Origin: an uncultured Arenicella sp.
GTDB lineage: Bacteria; Pseudomonadota; Gammaproteobacteria; Arenicellales; Arenicellaceae
Assembly (NCBI GenBank): GCA_937974565.1
Contig: CALJWL010000024.1
Span: forward strand, 1-64,000
DNA: 64,000 nucleotides
Direction: 5' to 3'
In this document: in pieces, positions 44,139 through 53,311 of the stretch
Position numbering within the stretch: the stretch's first letter is position 1
Layout of the letters: the number at the start of each line of letters is the position of its first letter
Position numbers and translations under genes: made by a program
Notes under the pieces: generated by a model
Database searches by the model: none
Told to the model about the DNA's origin: nothing
What the model saw: only the letters and a program-made list of their open reading frames with translations

Positions 44139-45650
44139 TTATAACTTCCTTATCTCTCTAATCTCTTGCTCCACGGTCTCTATTCTGGCGGCTAAACGCT
44201 CGCGTTCGTATTCGGTTTTGGTCAAAATAAAGGCACGTTTAAACTGCTCAATGGCAAATTCGTAGTTTCCACGCATGTAGTGATATTGTCCGCGCTCTAT
44301 ATATGAGCCGCGTGTATCCCCTTGTGCCGCATAGGCCCTTGAGAGTAAGAAGTGCAGGTACGGCTCGTTCTGATTGTTGGATAATGCAGAGCGAATGATA
44401 GGGATGGCTTGATCGGTCCTATTGGTCAACACCAGTGCATTTGCGTAATACACATCCACCATGCGATTGCCGTTAGCATTTTCTTCTGTATACGCTTTTT
44501 CTAGCAGGTTCAAACCGTCATCAATATTACCTGCTTCTAATTCGTTGTCAGCGTGCGACATAATCACGGTTAGGTGTGTTGGGTGGTCTTCAAGCAACGC
44601 CTTGAATGCTTTTCTAGCTTTTTTAAATTCCCCATTCTTTGATAAAGACAGCGCATAACCGTAGCGCACAGGCAGGCTGTTATCGCCTTCGTCAAGGCGT
44701 TGTTTGAATAGGTCGCGAGTCAGTGAGGGTTTCTTAGAGTAGGCCGCTTGAGCTTTTGCTTGCATCAATAAAAATTCACGTTCATCTTGTGGTGGACCTT
44801 CAGGGTAAGCCCTAACGCGTTCTGATGATTCGGTGATGCGTCGAATGGTTAGTGGGTGAGATCGTAAAAATTCAGGAGCCCTTGATTCGTTTATCCGGTT
44901 CTCATCCAGTAGGCGTTTAAAAAAGACTGGCATCGCTTTAGGGTCAAAGCCCGCACGGCTTAGAAGTCTGATGCCCAGTGAATCTGCTTCGGCCTCGAAA
45001 TCTCGAGAGTAACTTAATTGGCGGTCTAAAATACTGGCTTGTGATACACCCAAGGCGGCTTGCGCTGCGTCAGCCCCACCGGCGGCGGCGGCGGCCAGTA
45101 GTGCCCCTAATGCTATCCAACTGTCGTATTTGGAATTTTCTAAACGGCGTGAAATGTGCGATTGAGTTACATGAGATATCTCGTGTGCCACCACTGATGC
45201 CAGTTCGCTTTCACTCTCAGCCTTGGTTAAAATAGCGGTGTGCATGGCAATGTAACCGCCGGGCACAGCGAACGCGTTAATCACGTCGTTATCGATTAAG
45301 TAAAAATGATACTCCTTACCCGCATCAGGGCTGACTTCCAGCAAACGGTTGCCAAGCCGATTAATGTAATCCACCAGTTCAGGGTCTGATACGTACGGGG
45401 TGCGGTAACGAGACTGGCGAATAAACGACCTTCCCAACAGCTTGGCCTTTTCTTCGGATAAAAAAGTGGCGGCTTGAGAGCCAAGGTCAGGCAGTTGATC
45501 ATAATGATCTTGTGGAAACGAGTTTTGTTGCGCATAACCGCCCACGCCAAATACGAATATTAAAGCCGCAACGCTAAATTTGATTAACGTGCGCTGAAAA
45601 AAAGGTGGCAAAGTCGAAACTGGCGTTGTCGTTTTAGTCGTTCTAACCAT
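44139..45650 (-). CDS. BepA-type M48 periplasmic protease/chaperone with TPR domain
   Basis: Periplasmic metalloprotease of the BepA (YfgC) family that assists or degrades outer-membrane proteins such as LptD at the BAM complex. An N-terminal signal (FSVAALIFVFGVGGYAQQ) precedes the peptidase domain. The zinc site is HEISH in VVAHEISHVTQSH, with the third ligand Glu in DFEAEADSLG. The C-terminal 200 residues are TPR-like (KARKAFKALLEDHPTHL and similar), as in E. coli BepA. Length 503 against 487 in E. coli. It is divergent from the tus operon. Confidence 0.92.
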   Translation of the reverse strand: MVRTTKTTTPVSTLPPFFQRTLIKFSVAALIFVFGVGGYAQQNSFPQDHYDQLPDLGSQAATFLSEEKAKLLGRSFIRQSRYRTPYVSDPELVDYINRLGNRLLEVSPDAGKEYHFYLIDNDVINAFAVPGGYIAMHTAILTKAESESELASVVAHEISHVTQSHISRRLENSKYDSWIALGALLAAAAAGGADAAQAALGVSQASILDRQLSYSRDFEAEADSLGIRLLSRAGFDPKAMPVFFKRLLDENRINESRAPEFLRSHPLTIRRITESSERVRAYPEGPPQDEREFLLMQAKAQAAYSKKPSLTRDLFKQRLDEGDNSLPVRYGYALSLSKNGEFKKARKAFKALLEDHPTHLTVIMSHADNELEAGNIDDGLNLLEKAYTEENANGNRMVDVYYANALVLTNRTDQAIPIIRSALSNNQNEPYLHFLLSRAYAAQGDTRGSYIERGQYHYMRGNYEFAIEQFKRAFILTKTEYERERLAARIETVEQEIREIRKL

Positions 45651-45751
45651 AAATTTTTTGCTTCGAATAATTTCCGATTATTTTTATTGAATCTTTTACA
45701 GGCGGCTTGAGATAAGTTTGTTAAAATTCAGACCCAATAAGTATTGAAATT

Positions 45752-45773
45752 ATCCCACCTGAGTGGGATTTTT
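45752..45773 (+). terminator. Orphan intrinsic-terminator hairpin upstream of tusA
   Basis: ATCCCAC-CTGA-GTGGGAT is a perfect 7-bp stem with a 4-base loop followed by TTTT. It lies 52 bases before the tusA ATG, where no upstream plus-strand gene needs termination: the preceding gene is bepA on the minus strand. It could end a short leader or small RNA, or attenuate the tus operon. Confidence 0.65.
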
Positions 45774-45824
45774 CTCTAAACACATTAATACTACACTAAG
45801 CTCGGTGCAAACTGGATTAAAAGC

Positions 45825-46088
45825 ATGTCAGATCAAATTGTCATAGCGCAACAGGTGGACGCTCGTGGCACTCGCTGCCCAGTGCCTTTGCTGCGCGCAA
45901 AACAAGCCTTGAAAACCATTGCAGTGGGCGACTATTTAGAAGTGTTAGCAACGGACCCCAGCGCCAAAGCCGACTTTGATGCCATGCTGCGTCATTTGCC
46001 ACACGGCTTGGTTGAGTATCAGCAAGGTCATGAAACGCCAGGTGTTGATCGTTTTGTTATTTTAAAAGGCGATGACCATGATCAGTGA
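45825..46088 (+). CDS. tusA: TusA-family sulfur carrier
   Basis: SirA/TusA-like protein that accepts persulfide sulfur from IscS and passes it to TusD in tRNA 2-thiouridine synthesis. The diagnostic CPxP motif is present in DARGTRCPVPLLRAKQAL at residues 13-30, with the active Cys at about 19. 87 residues. It is the first gene of a tight cluster with ycgL, tusD, tusC, tusB and tusE, so a complete relay is encoded in one place. Confidence 0.92.
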   Translation: MSDQIVIAQQVDARGTRCPVPLLRAKQALKTIAVGDYLEVLATDPSAKADFDAMLRHLPHGLVEYQQGHETPGVDRFVILKGDDHDQ

Positions 46089-46139
46089 GCGAGCGAGCCT
46101 TTTTCAAAAATACCGTGTCATTTGAGGTTTACCTTAGCC

Positions 46140-46415
46140 ATGCAATGTTATGTTTATAAGGGTGATCGTAAAGACGATCACTATATTTATCTTGCTGAAG
46201 AACTGAACGTGAATGAACCAGATAAAAGCCTGCCTGCGGCGATTACCAAATTGCTAGGAGGCTTGACCTTTGTGTTGGATTTTGAATTAACGCATGAACG
46301 AAAACTGCCGCAAGCGGATGCGCATCAAGTGCTTGCTGACATTGAATCGCAGGGCTTTTATTTGCAAATGCCCAAAAAAGACTTACGCGCCGAAGAAGAT
46401 CGGATATTCAGCTAA
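46140..46415 (+). CDS. ycgL: YcgL-family protein
   Basis: Small cytoplasmic protein of the YcgL family, unknown function. MQCYVYKGDRKDDHYIYL at the start and QGFYLQMPKKDL near the end match the two conserved parts of the family. The ATG at 46140 is preferred over a TTG at 46122, since YcgL proteins begin just before the CxVY strand and a GAGGT lies upstream. Its stop overlaps the tusD start by one base. The placement inside the sulfur relay operon is suggestive but unexplained. Confidence 0.85.
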   Translation: MQCYVYKGDRKDDHYIYLAEELNVNEPDKSLPAAITKLLGGLTFVLDFELTHERKLPQADAHQVLADIESQGFYLQMPKKDLRAEEDRIFS

Positions 46416-46804
46416 TGGACATCAATTTGATTGTAAATGGGGCGGCTTATAGTCGTCAATCGGCCTACACCGCACTCAAGTTTGCTGAGCAGGCGTGCGA
46501 TCAAGGTCACAGTATTAGCCAAGTTTTCTTTTATCGCGACGGCGTGTCTCAAGGCAATTTTTTGGCCATGACACTGGCGGACGAATTTAATGCCGTTGAA
46601 GCTTGGGTGGCCTTTGCTCGTGACCATGATGTTAAGTTAGTGGTGTGTGTTTCCGCAGCAGAGAGACGAGGTATCATCAACCAACAACAACAGGCAGAGT
46701 TTGGCAAACCGAGCGCCAATCTGCATCCTGCCTTTGCTGTTGAAGGTTTGGGTGCGATGCATGACGCCAGCCTGAGCGCGAATCGAACGGTTACCTTTCG
46801 ATGA
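46415..46804 (+). CDS. tusD: Sulfur relay subunit TusD (DsrE family)
   Basis: Sulfur-transfer subunit of the TusBCD hexamer. DsrE fold: INLIVNGAAYSRQSAYTALK at the start, VFFYRDGVSQGNFL, and the active cysteine in LVVCVSAAERRGI at about residue 78, the position of E. coli TusD Cys78. 129 residues. The tusC start overlaps its stop by four bases, so TusD and TusC are co-translated. Confidence 0.93.
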   Translation: MDINLIVNGAAYSRQSAYTALKFAEQACDQGHSISQVFFYRDGVSQGNFLAMTLADEFNAVEAWVAFARDHDVKLVVCVSAAERRGIINQQQQAEFGKPSANLHPAFAVEGLGAMHDASLSANRTVTFR

Positions 46805-47187
46805 GAGCGGTTTCCATGGTTGGCAAAAAAAAATTATTATACGTTTTTGAAGATGGCCCTTATTCAGGCAGTGCCGGCATAGAAGCGCTGGATGCCGTAT
46901 TGATTGGCGCTAGCTTTGAGCAAGAAATTAGTTTGCTTTTTCTTAACGACGGCGTATTTCAGCTTAACGCTGGGCAAAGTGCCAACTCACAACCAACCGG
47001 TCTGAAACAATACACTAACGCCTTTAAGGCGTTGAGTGACTTTGACGTGCATCAAATTTTTGTGCATGACTTAAGTTTAATCGCCCGTGGCTTGTCGCAG
47101 AAAGAACTGCTTATTGATACACGCCTGCTTGACTCACCTAAGGTAGCACAATTGATTGCGCAACAAGATAAGGTGTTTACGTTTTGA
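46801..47187 (+). CDS. tusC: Sulfur relay subunit TusC (DsrF family)
   Basis: Second subunit of the TusBCD complex. The pattern KKLLYVFEDGPYSGSAGIEA, DAVLIGASFEQEISLLFLND and LKQYTNAFKALSDFDVHQIF fits DsrF/TusC, including the final segment IDTRLLD. As in other TusC proteins there is no catalytic cysteine at the TusD position. 128 residues. Overlaps tusD upstream and tusB downstream by four bases each. Confidence 0.92.
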   Translation: MRAVSMVGKKKLLYVFEDGPYSGSAGIEALDAVLIGASFEQEISLLFLNDGVFQLNAGQSANSQPTGLKQYTNAFKALSDFDVHQIFVHDLSLIARGLSQKELLIDTRLLDSPKVAQLIAQQDKVFTF

Positions 47188-47486
47188 GTGCTTTGATTAC
47201 GATCACTGAATCTTTATTTAATCGGCCTTCGTTGTACGAGCAACTTGCTTTTGCCAGCAATGGAGATTCAATTTTACTGATTCAAGATGCCGTACTGGGC
47301 TTGCAAAGCCCAATCGCATTGGCGTCCTTTTTAGCCAAGTGTGATGTTCAGGGAATCGGTGTATTTGCCTTGCAAGAGGACTGTGACTTACGCGGTATCG
47401 ACAATCAATATAACACGATCAGCTTAGTCGACTACGCGGGTTTTGTGGCGTTGGTGGTGGGGAATGAGAAACAGATTGCTTGGTAA
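47184..47486 (+). CDS. tusB: Sulfur relay subunit TusB (DsrH family)
   Basis: Third subunit of TusBCD. The TTG start at 47184 overlaps the tusC stop. MSALITITESLFNRPSLYEQ, DSILLIQDAVLG and the terminal SLVDYAGFVALVV fit the short DsrH/TusB family of about 95-100 residues. It lacks a catalytic Cys at the TusD position, as expected. Confidence 0.9.
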   Translation: MSALITITESLFNRPSLYEQLAFASNGDSILLIQDAVLGLQSPIALASFLAKCDVQGIGVFALQEDCDLRGIDNQYNTISLVDYAGFVALVVGNEKQIAW

Positions 47487-47526
47487 CACGTAATCTCTTT
47501 TATTTCAGTGAGCGCCTAGTTACACT

Positions 47527-47913
47527 ATGATGATGTTCAAACCTACTATTGATGAAGCCACACTTGTCACTCAAAGTGAATATTACATCGAGTTCGACGG
47601 TCAAAAATTTGCCACCGATAACCAAGGTTTTCTGCAGCAAAGGTTGGTTTGGAATGAAGCGTTGGGCCAGCATATGGCAGCCTTGGACGGTATTACGTTG
47701 ACAGGCGAACATTGGGAGATTATTCATTACTTTCGTGAGTATTATGACGATTACAATATTCCGCCGCCCATGCGCATGGTGATGCGTGTGTTTAAAAAAG
47801 CCTTTGGTGAGGAAAATGCCAACAGTCGTTACCTGCTGAAACTGTTCCCTGAAGGCGCAACGAAAGCCGCCAGTAAATTTGCCGGTTTACCCAAGCCAAA
47901 AAATTGTAAATGA
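47527..47913 (+). CDS. tusE: TusE/DsrC-family sulfur acceptor
   Basis: Final protein of the relay, taking persulfide from TusD and delivering it to the thiolase MnmA bound to tRNA. DsrC marks are DNQGFLQQRLVWNEALGQHM, LTGEHWEIIHYFREYY and the flexible C-terminal arm GLPKPKNCK with the essential penultimate Cys. The second DsrC cysteine, about ten residues earlier, is absent, which points to a TusE role rather than dissimilatory sulfite reduction. 128 residues, 40 bases after tusB. Confidence 0.93.
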   Translation: MMMFKPTIDEATLVTQSEYYIEFDGQKFATDNQGFLQQRLVWNEALGQHMAALDGITLTGEHWEIIHYFREYYDDYNIPPPMRMVMRVFKKAFGEENANSRYLLKLFPEGATKAASKFAGLPKPKNCK

Positions 47914-48023
47914 TGGCGTTGCTCCGCGATGGGTGCCGACGTTGTGGCACAGAGAAATATCAGCCATTTACGTTGCAAGTTATCAATTGAATATTTTAAC
48001 AATACGCCCATTTGTATGACTGT

Positions 48024-48773
48024 ATGCAATTTTTAGAAAAATACTTCAGCCTTGAGTCACGAAATCAAGTATTAATCACGGCCCAACAAGGCAGTGACTT
48101 TGCTAAACAAGTGGCTGGAGACTTTAACCCGATTCACGACGTTGGTTCAAAGCGATTTTGTGTGCCTGGAGACCTATTATTTGCCATCGCTTTGCATCAG
48201 TACGGTCTACGTCAGTCGATGACTTTTCGTTTTCTAGACATGGTGAGCGCTGACTCAAGTTTGCTGTACCCAGAATTGTTGAGCCTTGATGGTGCCACGA
48301 TAGCTTATGCCGACGGCAAAGCCAATGGAAAAACAGCGCTGGATATAAAAGCCAGTGGCGATACCTTGAATGAACCCAGTGCCGTTGAATCCATGCTGCG
48401 CAAATACGTGGCTTTTTCGGGTCAAAACTTTCCTCATATTTTGTTGCCACTCATGGAGCAACACGCTGTTATGATTAACCCTCTGCGCCCTTTAGTGATC
48501 TATGAGAGCATGTCTTTTGATCTGCAAACCTTGAATTTTATTGACTTAGACATCAAGCTTGAAGAAACAAGCTTGGATGTTCAAGGCAAGCGTGGCAATG
48601 CCTCACTGAACTTTTCATTTTATGCCTCTGGCGACGAAGTAGGGCGCGGCGTAAAAAAATTGGTTCTCAGTGGTTTGCGCCCCTATGAAGCAAATGCTAT
48701 GAATAAGCTACGCGATGACTACCTTGCTAATGCAACTGAAGACCCGGGTTCAACGCTTGCAGGTGACTGCTGA
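48024..48773 (+). CDS. DUF3581 protein
   Basis: Cytoplasmic protein of the DUF3581 family, common in marine Gammaproteobacteria. The strongest block is GSDFAKQVAGDFNPIHDVGSKRF followed by CVPGDLLFAIAL, which recalls the hot-dog/MaoC hydratase motif (DFNPIH). A role as a hydratase or acyl-binding protein is possible but unproven. The ATG at 48024 is chosen; a TTG four codons upstream is the alternative. About 249 residues. It follows tusE by 110 bases. Confidence 0.82.
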   Translation: MQFLEKYFSLESRNQVLITAQQGSDFAKQVAGDFNPIHDVGSKRFCVPGDLLFAIALHQYGLRQSMTFRFLDMVSADSSLLYPELLSLDGATIAYADGKANGKTALDIKASGDTLNEPSAVESMLRKYVAFSGQNFPHILLPLMEQHAVMINPLRPLVIYESMSFDLQTLNFIDLDIKLEETSLDVQGKRGNASLNFSFYASGDEVGRGVKKLVLSGLRPYEANAMNKLRDDYLANATEDPGSTLAGDC

Positions 48774-48918
48774 TGCGGTTGACTAAACCCTCAACTAAAC
48801 GTTTAACTAAGGAATCTTCGGGTGCAGTCATGATCTGTTTGCCTTTCGATTCGTAACCCGATTTAACCTACCCCCCCCAATAAAACTAGGAAGACAGCTT
48901 AAGAAGCTAGGAAAATTC

Positions 48919-50247
48919 ATGAAAAAAACCATTATCGCTATTGCCGTTGTAGCCGCCGGAGTTCTGGTCGGGGCTCCTTATATCACCGGTTCGGTTGCGG
49001 AGTCTGAAACTAGAACGGCGGTCGACAGCATGAATGCCAAATCAGCGCAATACGGCTCACTGGAAATCGTCAATTATGAGCGAGGTTTTCGTAGCTCTCA
49101 GGTGTCTTATGAATATGAATTGCCAGCGGGCTGGGCCGTAATGACTCAGCTAGAAGGGGCGCTTAAATACGATTGCGAATACGCTCACGGCATCATGGGC
49201 ATTGATTATCATTGTCATTTTAGGGCAAATGAAGGCTATGCCAAGTTTGTGGCTGAAAATTTTGGCGGTGAAGACCCGGTGTCTATCACGGGAGAGATTT
49301 CGGCTTTTGGTGGCGTAACGCAAGAAATAACATCCAAAGCAATTGATAAGAGTGTGGATGGTGGCTCTGTTTTACAAATTGACTCAAGCCGCATTTTTAT
49401 TGAATCCGATTCCAGTTTTTCGGTTTTTGATTCTACCGCTGAGATTGGTAAAATTAAGGTGGTTGATGAAAAAGGTGAGGTGGCTGTGGAGCCAAGCACC
49501 GTAAGTTGGAAAATTATACCGACTGAGTCCGGCCTTTATGAAGGCGACTATTCTCTGGAGACCGGTGCGCTTAATATCATCGCTGATGATAATAAAGTAA
49601 TGATGAGTGATCTGGCCATCACTGGTTCTAATCTTGAGAGTGATGGCAAAATGGATTCCTCTGTGCAGATGAGCTTTGACCGTATTTCCGCAGAAGGCCC
49701 AGAGTCGGTGAGTTTTGAAGATGGTCGCTTTTCAATGGGTTTTCTGGGCTTGAGCAGTGCGGCTTTGCTGGAGTATCAAGAGTTTATAATGACCTTGCAA
49801 ACGGACATAATGGCTAATGTGGAACAAGGTGGCGAACCCAATGTGGATCCAAATCAATTGATGGCACTTTTACCTATTGTCGAAAAAATGCTTGATAAAG
49901 ATTTGAATCTGAAAATGGCGGCGTCAGGGAAGTTAATGGGCAAACCTAACTCTTTTGATATGGATGTTAAATTGTTGGAAAAGACTTCATTCGCCCAACT
50001 GAGTGCTTTTATGTTTAACCCAGAATCGGTGTTGAAAAATTTCGACATTCAATTGAGTGCCAGTCTGAATAAAGAATTGATTGGTGACCACCCCGCTGCT
50101 GGGCCGTTTATCGAAAAAAGCCCTTTGTTTACTCACAGTGATAAAAACTACGAGGCTAAAATTAAGCTGGGTGCTGAGTCACAAGTCAATGGAAAGAAAG
50201 TCAGCTTCGAAGAGCTTCAAGGCATGGTTATGTCTGGCTTGTTATAG
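48919..50247 (+). CDS. DUF945 (YdgA-like) envelope protein
   Basis: Periplasmic protein of the YdgA/DUF945 family. An N-terminal signal anchor (TIIAIAVVAAGVLVGAPYIT) is followed by a conserved start (YGSLEIVNYERGFRSSQVSY). The rest, up to residue 442, is repetitive beta-rich sequence with helical stretches near 280-330. The role is not established in this family. A start site AGGAAAA precedes the ATG. It is a single gene. Confidence 0.85.
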   Translation: MKKTIIAIAVVAAGVLVGAPYITGSVAESETRTAVDSMNAKSAQYGSLEIVNYERGFRSSQVSYEYELPAGWAVMTQLEGALKYDCEYAHGIMGIDYHCHFRANEGYAKFVAENFGGEDPVSITGEISAFGGVTQEITSKAIDKSVDGGSVLQIDSSRIFIESDSSFSVFDSTAEIGKIKVVDEKGEVAVEPSTVSWKIIPTESGLYEGDYSLETGALNIIADDNKVMMSDLAITGSNLESDGKMDSSVQMSFDRISAEGPESVSFEDGRFSMGFLGLSSAALLEYQEFIMTLQTDIMANVEQGGEPNVDPNQLMALLPIVEKMLDKDLNLKMAASGKLMGKPNSFDMDVKLLEKTSFAQLSAFMFNPESVLKNFDIQLSASLNKELIGDHPAAGPFIEKSPLFTHSDKNYEAKIKLGAESQVNGKKVSFEELQGMVMSGLL

Positions 50248-50266
50248 AAGGCCAGCAAGATTCTGA

Positions 50267-50291
50267 GCGACTTTTGGGCTGCGAAAGTCGC
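50267..50291 (+). terminator. Hairpin after the DUF945 gene
   Basis: GCGACTTT pairs with AAAGTCGC around a 9-base loop, 20 bases after the stop. There is no T-run, so termination efficiency is doubtful. Confidence 0.4.
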
Positions 50292-50386
50292 TTGGCACGA
50301 TTAAAATAATTCCACTGAATTCAATACTAAGCGTAATAGCCGTCAAATTAGGCGAAATATAAGCCGAAAGAAGCTAGAATTCGGCC

Positions 50387-51487
50387 ATGAAATTTGTAGA
50401 TGAAGCAGAAATATCCGTGCATGCCGGTAATGGCGGTCATGGTGCGCTGAGCTTCAGGCGTGAAAAGTATATCCCGAGGGGTGGGCCAGACGGCGGAGAC
50501 GGTGGGCGTGGTGGTAGCGTTTACTTGCTTGCCACGCACGGTTTAAACACATTGGCTGACTTTCGCTTCGTAAGGCATTACCAAGCGAAGGGTGGGCAAA
50601 CCGGTGGTGGTAAATTAAAATCAGGTCAAAGCGGTGATGACCTTGTGGTCAAGGTTCCGGTGGGCACGATTGTCTATGACGCTCAAACTGAAGAGCTAAT
50701 TGCCGATCTGACTGACGTTGACCAAAAAGTCATGGTAGCGCAGGGCGGCGAAGGAGGGCTTGGCAATACCACCTTTAAATCAAGCACTAATCAGGCACCA
50801 AGAAAAATCACTAAAGGCAAACCGGGTGACGCTCGAACCTTACGTTTGGAGCTTAAAGTATTGGCTGATGTCGGCTTATTAGGCCTGCCTAATGCCGGTA
50901 AATCGACCTTCTTGCGCTCTGTATCACAGGCGACCCCCAAAGTTGCTGACTACCCGTTTACCACGTTGTATCCAGAGTTAGGCGTGGTCAGTTTGGGGGT
51001 GGGGAGCAGTTTTGTGATCGCCGATATACCAGGTTTAATTGAGGGAGCGTCTGAAGGTGCTGGTCTTGGTATTCAGTTTTTACGTCACTTATCCAGAACC
51101 AAACTATTATTGCACGTCGTGGATATCGCGCCCTATGGCGATGAAGAAGCCAATCTTGCTGGTGACATTCGCACCATCATTGGTGAACTTGAGCAATATT
51201 CCAAGGAAACCGGCGCCGAATTAGGTTCGTTGGACCGATGGTTGGTCATCAATAAAACCGATGTGGTTTTAGATGAAGACCGACAAGAGATTGTTGCAAG
51301 CTTGCTTGCCGAGTTGGATTGGCAGGGGCCGGTGTTCGAAATCAGCGCGATCTCACGTACGGGTACTCAAGCACTTTGCAATGCAATTATGGGGCATCTC
51401 GATCAGCTGAAAAAAGACGCGGAAGAAGAAGTATTTGTCTCAATTCCTAACGAATTGGATCAAGCTCCCAAGGGCTGGACGCCGTAA
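50387..51487 (+). CDS. obgE: GTPase ObgE/CgtA
   Basis: Essential ribosome-associated GTPase. The Obg fold with its glycine-rich repeats covers residues 1-158 ([20 protein letters not shown], then [10 protein letters not shown]). The G domain has G1 GLPNAGKST (about 166), switch [10 protein letters not shown]3 [10 protein letters not shown]4 NKTD and G5 EISAIS. The C-terminus is short. 366 residues. The rplU-rpmA pair usually found upstream is not present in the window. proB follows after 72 bases, a common arrangement. Confidence 0.97.
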   Translation: MKFVDEAEISVHAGNGGHGALSFRREKYIPRGGPDGGDGGRGGSVYLLATHGLNTLADFRFVRHYQAKGGQTGGGKLKSGQSGDDLVVKVPVGTIVYDAQTEELIADLTDVDQKVMVAQGGEGGLGNTTFKSSTNQAPRKITKGKPGDARTLRLELKVLADVGLLGLPNAGKSTFLRSVSQATPKVADYPFTTLYPELGVVSLGVGSSFVIADIPGLIEGASEGAGLGIQFLRHLSRTKLLLHVVDIAPYGDEEANLAGDIRTIIGELEQYSKETGAELGSLDRWLVINKTDVVLDEDRQEIVASLLAELDWQGPVFEISAISRTGTQALCNAIMGHLDQLKKDAEEEVFVSIPNELDQAPKGWTP

Positions 51488-51559
51488 GACGGTTGTTTGG
51501 CACTCTAGGTCAAAGTCTGTTGCTTGTATTGTTGAATAAATGTTAGTAAAGCGAAATAA

Positions 51560-52675
51560 ATGAAACGCAGCTCATTAAAAGATTGTCGGCGTTGGGTGGT
51601 GAAGGTTGGTAGTGCGCTGTTAACCGACGATGGAAAAGGGTTGAATGGCGCCTTTATCTCAAGCTTGGCAGAACAAATTTCATTCCTTCGCGATCATGGC
51701 GTTGAGGTGGTGCTGGTCTCCTCTGGTTCAGTTGCGGCAGGGGTCAGTCGACTTAATTTGAGTGAGCGGCCTGAGCGAATCAATGAATTGCAAGCCGCTG
51801 CTGCGGTGGGGCAAGCGGCATTGATTCAACACTACCAAGAAGTATTTCACCCCTTAGGTGTAACGGTTTCTCAAGTCTTACTGACGCACGCCGACATTGT
51901 TAATCGTGAGCGTTATTTGAACGCTCGCAGCACGCTCATGACGCTTCTAAACTATGGCGCTTTGACCGTAATTAATGAAAATGACACCGTGGCTAATGAG
52001 GAAATCTGTTTCGGTGATAATGACAGTCTGGGCGGCTTGGTTGCGAACCTTGTTGATGCCGAACTCTTGGTGATTTTAACCGATCAGAACGGCTTGTATA
52101 CGGCAGACCCAAGATACAACCCAGACGCCGTGTTATTAAGTTTGGTCGATGCCGATGATCACAGTTTGATGGGCATGGCATCCGGTGGCTCCAGTGTTGG
52201 CCGTGGAGGCATGGTGACTAAGCTTTCAGCCGCGCAGATTGCGAGTCGCTCAGGCGCCAGCACTATTATTGCCAGTGGGCGTGAACCCCATATCTTAGAC
52301 CGATTGTATCAAGGTGAAGAGTTGGGCACACTATTGACGGCGAAAAGTCGAGTTGCTTCTCGAAAGCAATGGATGGCAGGTCAAATGCGAGTCTCTGGAG
52401 CGTACGTACTAGACTCAGGTGCTGTCACCGTGTTGCAGTCCGCAGGTAAAAGTTTGCTGCCGGTTGGCGTTACTAAAGTAGAGGGTACGTTTACACGAGG
52501 CGAGTTGATCCAGTGTGTGACTGAAGGCGGCATTGAAGTGGCAAGAGGGCTCAGTAATTACTCGGCCGAGGAGGCTGCTAAAATTATTGGCAAGAGCAGT
52601 GACTTAATCAGTGAGTTGCTGGGCTACGGTGGTGAGACGGAGTTGATCCATCGAGATAACCTAGTTCTAATTTAG
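51560..52675 (+). CDS. proB: Glutamate 5-kinase
   Basis: First enzyme of proline synthesis, phosphorylating glutamate. The amino-acid kinase domain begins WVVKVGSALLTDDGKGL and includes VVLVSSGSVAAGVSRL, INENDTVANEEICFGDND and LTDQNGLYTADPR, then the MVTKLSAAQIASRSG loop. The C-terminal 90 residues are a PUA domain (ALDSGAVTVL-type start, then VEVARGLSNYSAEE region). 371 residues, standard length. It lies downstream of obgE as in Pseudomonas and relatives. Confidence 0.96.
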   Translation: MKRSSLKDCRRWVVKVGSALLTDDGKGLNGAFISSLAEQISFLRDHGVEVVLVSSGSVAAGVSRLNLSERPERINELQAAAAVGQAALIQHYQEVFHPLGVTVSQVLLTHADIVNRERYLNARSTLMTLLNYGALTVINENDTVANEEICFGDNDSLGGLVANLVDAELLVILTDQNGLYTADPRYNPDAVLLSLVDADDHSLMGMASGGSSVGRGGMVTKLSAAQIASRSGASTIIASGREPHILDRLYQGEELGTLLTAKSRVASRKQWMAGQMRVSGAYVLDSGAVTVLQSAGKSLLPVGVTKVEGTFTRGELIQCVTEGGIEVARGLSNYSAEEAAKIIGKSSDLISELLGYGGETELIHRDNLVLI

Positions 52676-52780
52676 CGCCGGATTGTTCAATTGAGGCGTT
52701 TGTCACCCACTCTTAATCCTTCTGAGGGCTTTTAGGTTCTTTTTTAAAGCTACGATAGGGCGTGATTGACGAGGGTGCAA

Positions 52781-52805
52781 TAAAAAAGGGCCGTAATGGC
52801 CCTTT
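52781..52805 (-). terminator. Rho-independent terminator of rpsT
   Basis: On the minus strand AAAGGGCC-ATTAC-GGCCCTTT is a perfect 8-bp stem followed by TTTT, 33 bases beyond the rpsT stop. It also lies downstream of the convergent proB gene and could stop both. Confidence 0.9.
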
Positions 52806-52837
52806 CTTGGTGAAGCAAAAACCGGCTAATCAATTTG

Positions 52838-53104
52838 TTAGGCGGCCATTTCTTTCACACGTTTATTTAATCGGCTTTTCAGGCGTGCAGCACGATTCTT
52901 ATGGTGCAAGCCTTTAACTGTCGCTTTGTCGATGATAGAGGCAGACGCTTGATAGGCTTCTTTAGCTTTCGCTTCGTCGCCAGCTACAATCGCTGCTTCC
53001 AATTTTTTGATCGCAGTACGAACGGCCGAACGTTGCGAATGGTTACGCAAACGGCGAACTGTGTTTTGCTTTGCGCGTTTACGCGCTTGTGGAGAATTTG
53101 CCAC
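52838..53104 (-). CDS. rpsT: 30S ribosomal protein S20
   Basis: Small helical protein binding 16S rRNA. MANSPQARKRAKQNTVRRL at the start and HKNRAARLKSRLNKRVKEM at the end are characteristic. 88 residues, rich in Ala, Lys and Arg. It is divergent from murJ, the usual gammaproteobacterial arrangement, and is followed by its own terminator. Confidence 0.98.
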   Translation of the reverse strand: MANSPQARKRAKQNTVRRLRNHSQRSAVRTAIKKLEAAIVAGDEAKAKEAYQASASIIDKATVKGLHHKNRAARLKSRLNKRVKEMAA

Positions 53105-53311
53105 TTTTCTATACCTCGTAAAATCGAACGCGCAATATGCCGATCTGGCCCTCGGTTGTCAAGCGTAATTGAGTGTTTAATACACTAAACCTGATTAACA
53201 GTGAGCGGTTTCTCGCCTTTTTATAAACTCATACAGTTATACTCTGCTTTCTCGAATATTTTGCCATGTGGCCAGTCTTGTTTGGGTAGTACGCCGCCAG
53301 AAATTAACCTT

